17,652 nt of DNA from Planctomycetota bacterium. GTDB lineage: Bacteria; Planctomycetota; UBA1135; GCA-002686595. The stretch lies in the NCBI GenBank assembly GCA_013140785.1, contig JABFRZ010000649.1, positions 1 to 17,652 of the forward strand. The letters are read 5' to 3'. The notes beneath the pieces were generated by a model that was not told the DNA's origin, searched no databases, and was given only the letters and a program-made list of their open reading frames with translations. Of this stretch, positions 16,064-17,652 are shown piece by piece (positions within the stretch are counted from its first letter, which is position 1; each line of letters begins with the position of its first letter). Both the position numbers and the translations under genes were made by a program.

Positions 16064-16079
16064 GGCGCCCCAAACGACC

Positions 16080-16649
16080 ATGTGGACCACCGCTGTCCTG
16101 CGCGAAGAGCACCGCTGGATCCTGCGCATGCTGGCGTGCCTGGAGCGGGTCGGCGTCGAGTCCGAGCGACACGGACGCTTGGATGCCGAGAACGCCGCCG
16201 AGCTCATGGCCCTGTTCGCGCGCTTCGCCGACGGGCTGCACCAGGACCGCGAGGAGCGCTGCCTGTTTCCACGTCTCCTGGCCCGCGCCCGCAGCGTCGA
16301 AGAGCGCTTGCAGGTTGCTCGGTTGAGCGGCGAGCACGAGCAGGAACGGCGCGCCATGGCCCGCATGAACGGCGAGCTCCTGGGCGCGATCTTCGGTGAG
16401 ACGCGCAGCCTGCGCGACTTCCAGGGTGAGGCGCACCGCTACGTCCAGCTCCAGCGCGGGCACATCCTGTACGAGAACCAGGCGCTCCTGCCCCTGGCCG
16501 AGCTGCTGCTCACGCGCGAGGACGACGAGACCGTCATGCAGGGCTTCGTGAGCCTGGAGCACGAGGGGCCGGTGAAGCTGCGGCGCATCTTCGAGCGCAT
16601 CGGCGCCCTGTGCTCACGCCTGCGGGTCGATCCCGCGGAAACCGCCTGA
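16080..16649 (+). CDS. Third hemerythrin-like (HHE) protein
   Basis: 189 residues from the ATG at 16080 (MWTTAVLREEHRWIL). This start was chosen because the frame upstream to 15939 reads as low-quality Arg-rich sequence and holds the inverted repeat; no clear Shine-Dalgarno is visible, so the start is less sure than the gene. Ligand pattern: His11 (REEHRWIL), His54-x3-Glu58 (HQDREERCLFPRLL), His86 (SGEHEQERR), His128-x3-Glu132 (HILYENQALLPLAELL). This is a full HHE diiron set, close in type to stand-alone hemerythrin-domain proteins with a HxxYE last helix. It is divergent from the efflux operon and convergent with the universal stress gene (43 bases between stops). Likely roles: O2/NO binding or iron handling in stress. 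It could share regulation with either neighbour. Confidence 0.85.
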   Translation: MWTTAVLREEHRWILRMLACLERVGVESERHGRLDAENAAELMALFARFADGLHQDREERCLFPRLLARARSVEERLQVARLSGEHEQERRAMARMNGELLGAIFGETRSLRDFQGEAHRYVQLQRGHILYENQALLPLAELLLTREDDETVMQGFVSLEHEGPVKLRRIFERIGALCSRLRVDPAETA

Positions 16650-16692
16650 CGAAGCCCGCTGCGCCCGCTGCGGTGATTCAGGAGTCGTCGTT

Positions 16693-17652
16693 TCAGGCGT
16701 CCTCGTTCGGCACGAGCAGCACGGGCCGCGGCGAGCGCCGTGCGACGGTGCGGGCCACCGAGCCGATCAGGGCCGAGGTCACGCGCCCGTAGTGGTGCGT
16801 CCCGAGGCACACGAGGTCTACCTCGTGGCGCTCGGCGGCCTCGAGGATCGCGCGCGCGACGTCGCTCGACTCGACCACCTCGACCTGCGTCTCGAGCGCA
16901 CGAGCGCCGCCCGAGCGCGCCAGCTTCTCGAGTTCGCCCTCGGCCAGCGCGCGCTTCATGCGTCGCTCGCCGGGCGTCGTTTGCACGGCCGGCGGGTAGC
17001 CCATGATCCAGTCCGAGGGCGGCTCGAGCGGGACGTCCACGTGCAGGAGCACGAGCTGACCGCCCTCGGGCAGCAGACCGAGCGCGAGCTCCACGGCGCG
17101 ATTGCCGACCTCCGAGAGGTCGGTCGCCACCAGGACCCGCTGCACGCGCCGCGGTGGACGCGCTGGGGAGGCTTGCACGGCCTTCGGCGGCACGATCAGG
17201 ACGTTCGTCTCGACCATCGCCAGCACGCCGTAGGAGACCGAGCCGAAGAAGCGGCGCCGCAGGGCTCCATGGCGATGCGCGCCGAGCACCAGGAGGTCGG
17301 CCGACTCCTCCTCGACGAATTCGGTCAGCGTCTCGGCCACGTGGCCGCGCGAAGGTAGGGCGATGAAACGCTTGCTCTCGGTGCGCACGGTCTGTCCCAA
17401 GCGCGGAGGCAGCTCGCGCGCCAGCGCGCCCTCGATCTGGCCGCGCACTTCCGGGCTCTCCGCGTCGCCCAGTCCGCGCCGCCGCCCTTCCTCGAGCGGA
17501 TCGTAGACGTGCACCTCCGTCAGCGCGCAGCTCCCGAGCTTGGTCAGGCCCTTCACGGCCTCGATGGCGACGCGCGTCGGCTTGCCGAGCCCCAACGCCA
17601 GCACGACCGAGAGCGCGCGCCGCCCGCCCGGCTCCGCGCCCAGGGCCCAACG
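16693..17652 (-). CDS. Tandem-domain universal stress protein (UspA family), 5' partial
   Basis: The frame is open to the window edge, and the first beta strand (RRALSVVLALGL) is preceded by coding-like sequence, so the true start is probably outside; the internal GTG at 17602-17604 would cut the first strand. Two Usp domains are present. The first ends in LLVLGAHRHGALRRRFFGS...VLIVP. The second runs from RVLVATDLSEVGNRAVELAL to LVCLGTHHYGRVTSALIGS...PVLLVP. Both nucleotide loops keep the first Gly and the GS of the G-x2-G-x9-GS/T signature but have Arg or His at the second Gly, so ATP binding is uncertain. Tandem Usp proteins are common in anaerobic and redox-stress regulons of environmental bacteria. 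It is cytoplasmic; no partner is evident beyond the adjacent hemerythrin gene. Confidence 0.88.
   Translation of the reverse strand, partial: RWALGAEPGGRRALSVVLALGLGKPTRVAIEAVKGLTKLGSCALTEVHVYDPLEEGRRRGLGDAESPEVRGQIEGALARELPPRLGQTVRTESKRFIALPSRGHVAETLTEFVEEESADLLVLGAHRHGALRRRFFGSVSYGVLAMVETNVLIVPPKAVQASPARPPRRVQRVLVATDLSEVGNRAVELALGLLPEGGQLVLLHVDVPLEPPSDWIMGYPPAVQTTPGERRMKRALAEGELEKLARSGGARALETQVEVVESSDVARAILEAAERHEVDLVCLGTHHYGRVTSALIGSVARTVARRSPRPVLLVPNEDA

Larger units (their letters stand above)
15760..16079. promoter_or_regulatory. Gene-free divergent region between efflux operon and third hemerythrin
   Basis: About 320 bases between two divergently transcribed starts, so both promoters should lie here. 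No convincing sigma-70 -35/-10 pair or FNR-type TTGAT-N4-ATCAA box was found by eye. Open frames across it have no family character. It contains the direct repeat at 15920-15936 and the inverted repeat at 16011-16063. No metal-sensor operator of the CueR type was recognised. Confidence 0.5.

Noticed and set aside
15939..16079. N-terminal extension of the third hemerythrin
   Set aside because: Arg-rich, no domain content, and occupies the inverted-repeat region; the HHE fold begins at 16080.
16650..16692. Terminator between third hemerythrin and universal stress gene
   Set aside because: Only a short direct repeat (CCCGCTGCG-like), no stable hairpin seen.

Overview
This is a very GC-rich bacterial window with tightly packed genes. 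It carries a molybdenum-enzyme respiratory operon on the + strand (1-8927), a convergent copper/silver efflux operon on the - strand (8978-15759), and a right flank with one more hemerythrin gene (+) and a universal stress protein gene (-, running off the edge). No rRNA, tRNA, transposase or CRISPR array was recognised, so the taxon cannot be named. GC content and the Gram-negative envelope parts (Tat substrate, periplasmic c-type cytochrome, outer-membrane efflux channel) suggest a Gram-negative phylum such as Planctomycetota, Myxococcota or Acidobacteriota; that is inference.

Region 1 (1-8927) reads as one operon of eight genes with gaps of 4-11 bases or short overlaps. In order: a c-type cytochrome fused to an ethylbenzene-dehydrogenase-type heme b domain (5' end outside the window); a Tat-exported molybdopterin catalytic subunit; a 92-residue unknown; a four-cluster Fe-S subunit; a TorD/NarJ-type assembly chaperone; a 275-residue unknown; and two different hemerythrin-like proteins. 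The catalytic and Fe-S subunits resemble the periplasmic nitrite oxidoreductase (NxrA/NxrB) lineage of type II DMSO reductases, as known from Nitrospira, Nitrospina and anammox bacteria, far more than NarGH. No NarI-like membrane subunit is present. Electrons could pass Mo - Fe-S chain - heme b - heme c. Whether the enzyme oxidises nitrite, reduces nitrate or uses another oxyanion cannot be decided from sequence.

Region 2 (15759 down to 8978) encodes an outer-membrane factor, a periplasmic adaptor with three separate Cys/Met heavy-metal-binding modules, and a CusA-type RND pump that keeps the three methionines used for Cu(I)/Ag(I) and has an apparent extra pair of membrane helices. Genes are overlapping or 15 bases apart.

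Region 3 (15760-17652) starts with a 320-base gene-free stretch holding a 9-base inverted repeat and a 10-base-period direct repeat, followed by the third hemerythrin gene and a tandem-domain universal stress protein. The most interesting part is the NXR-like operon with its fused cytochrome, two uncharacterised proteins and translationally linked hemerythrins.
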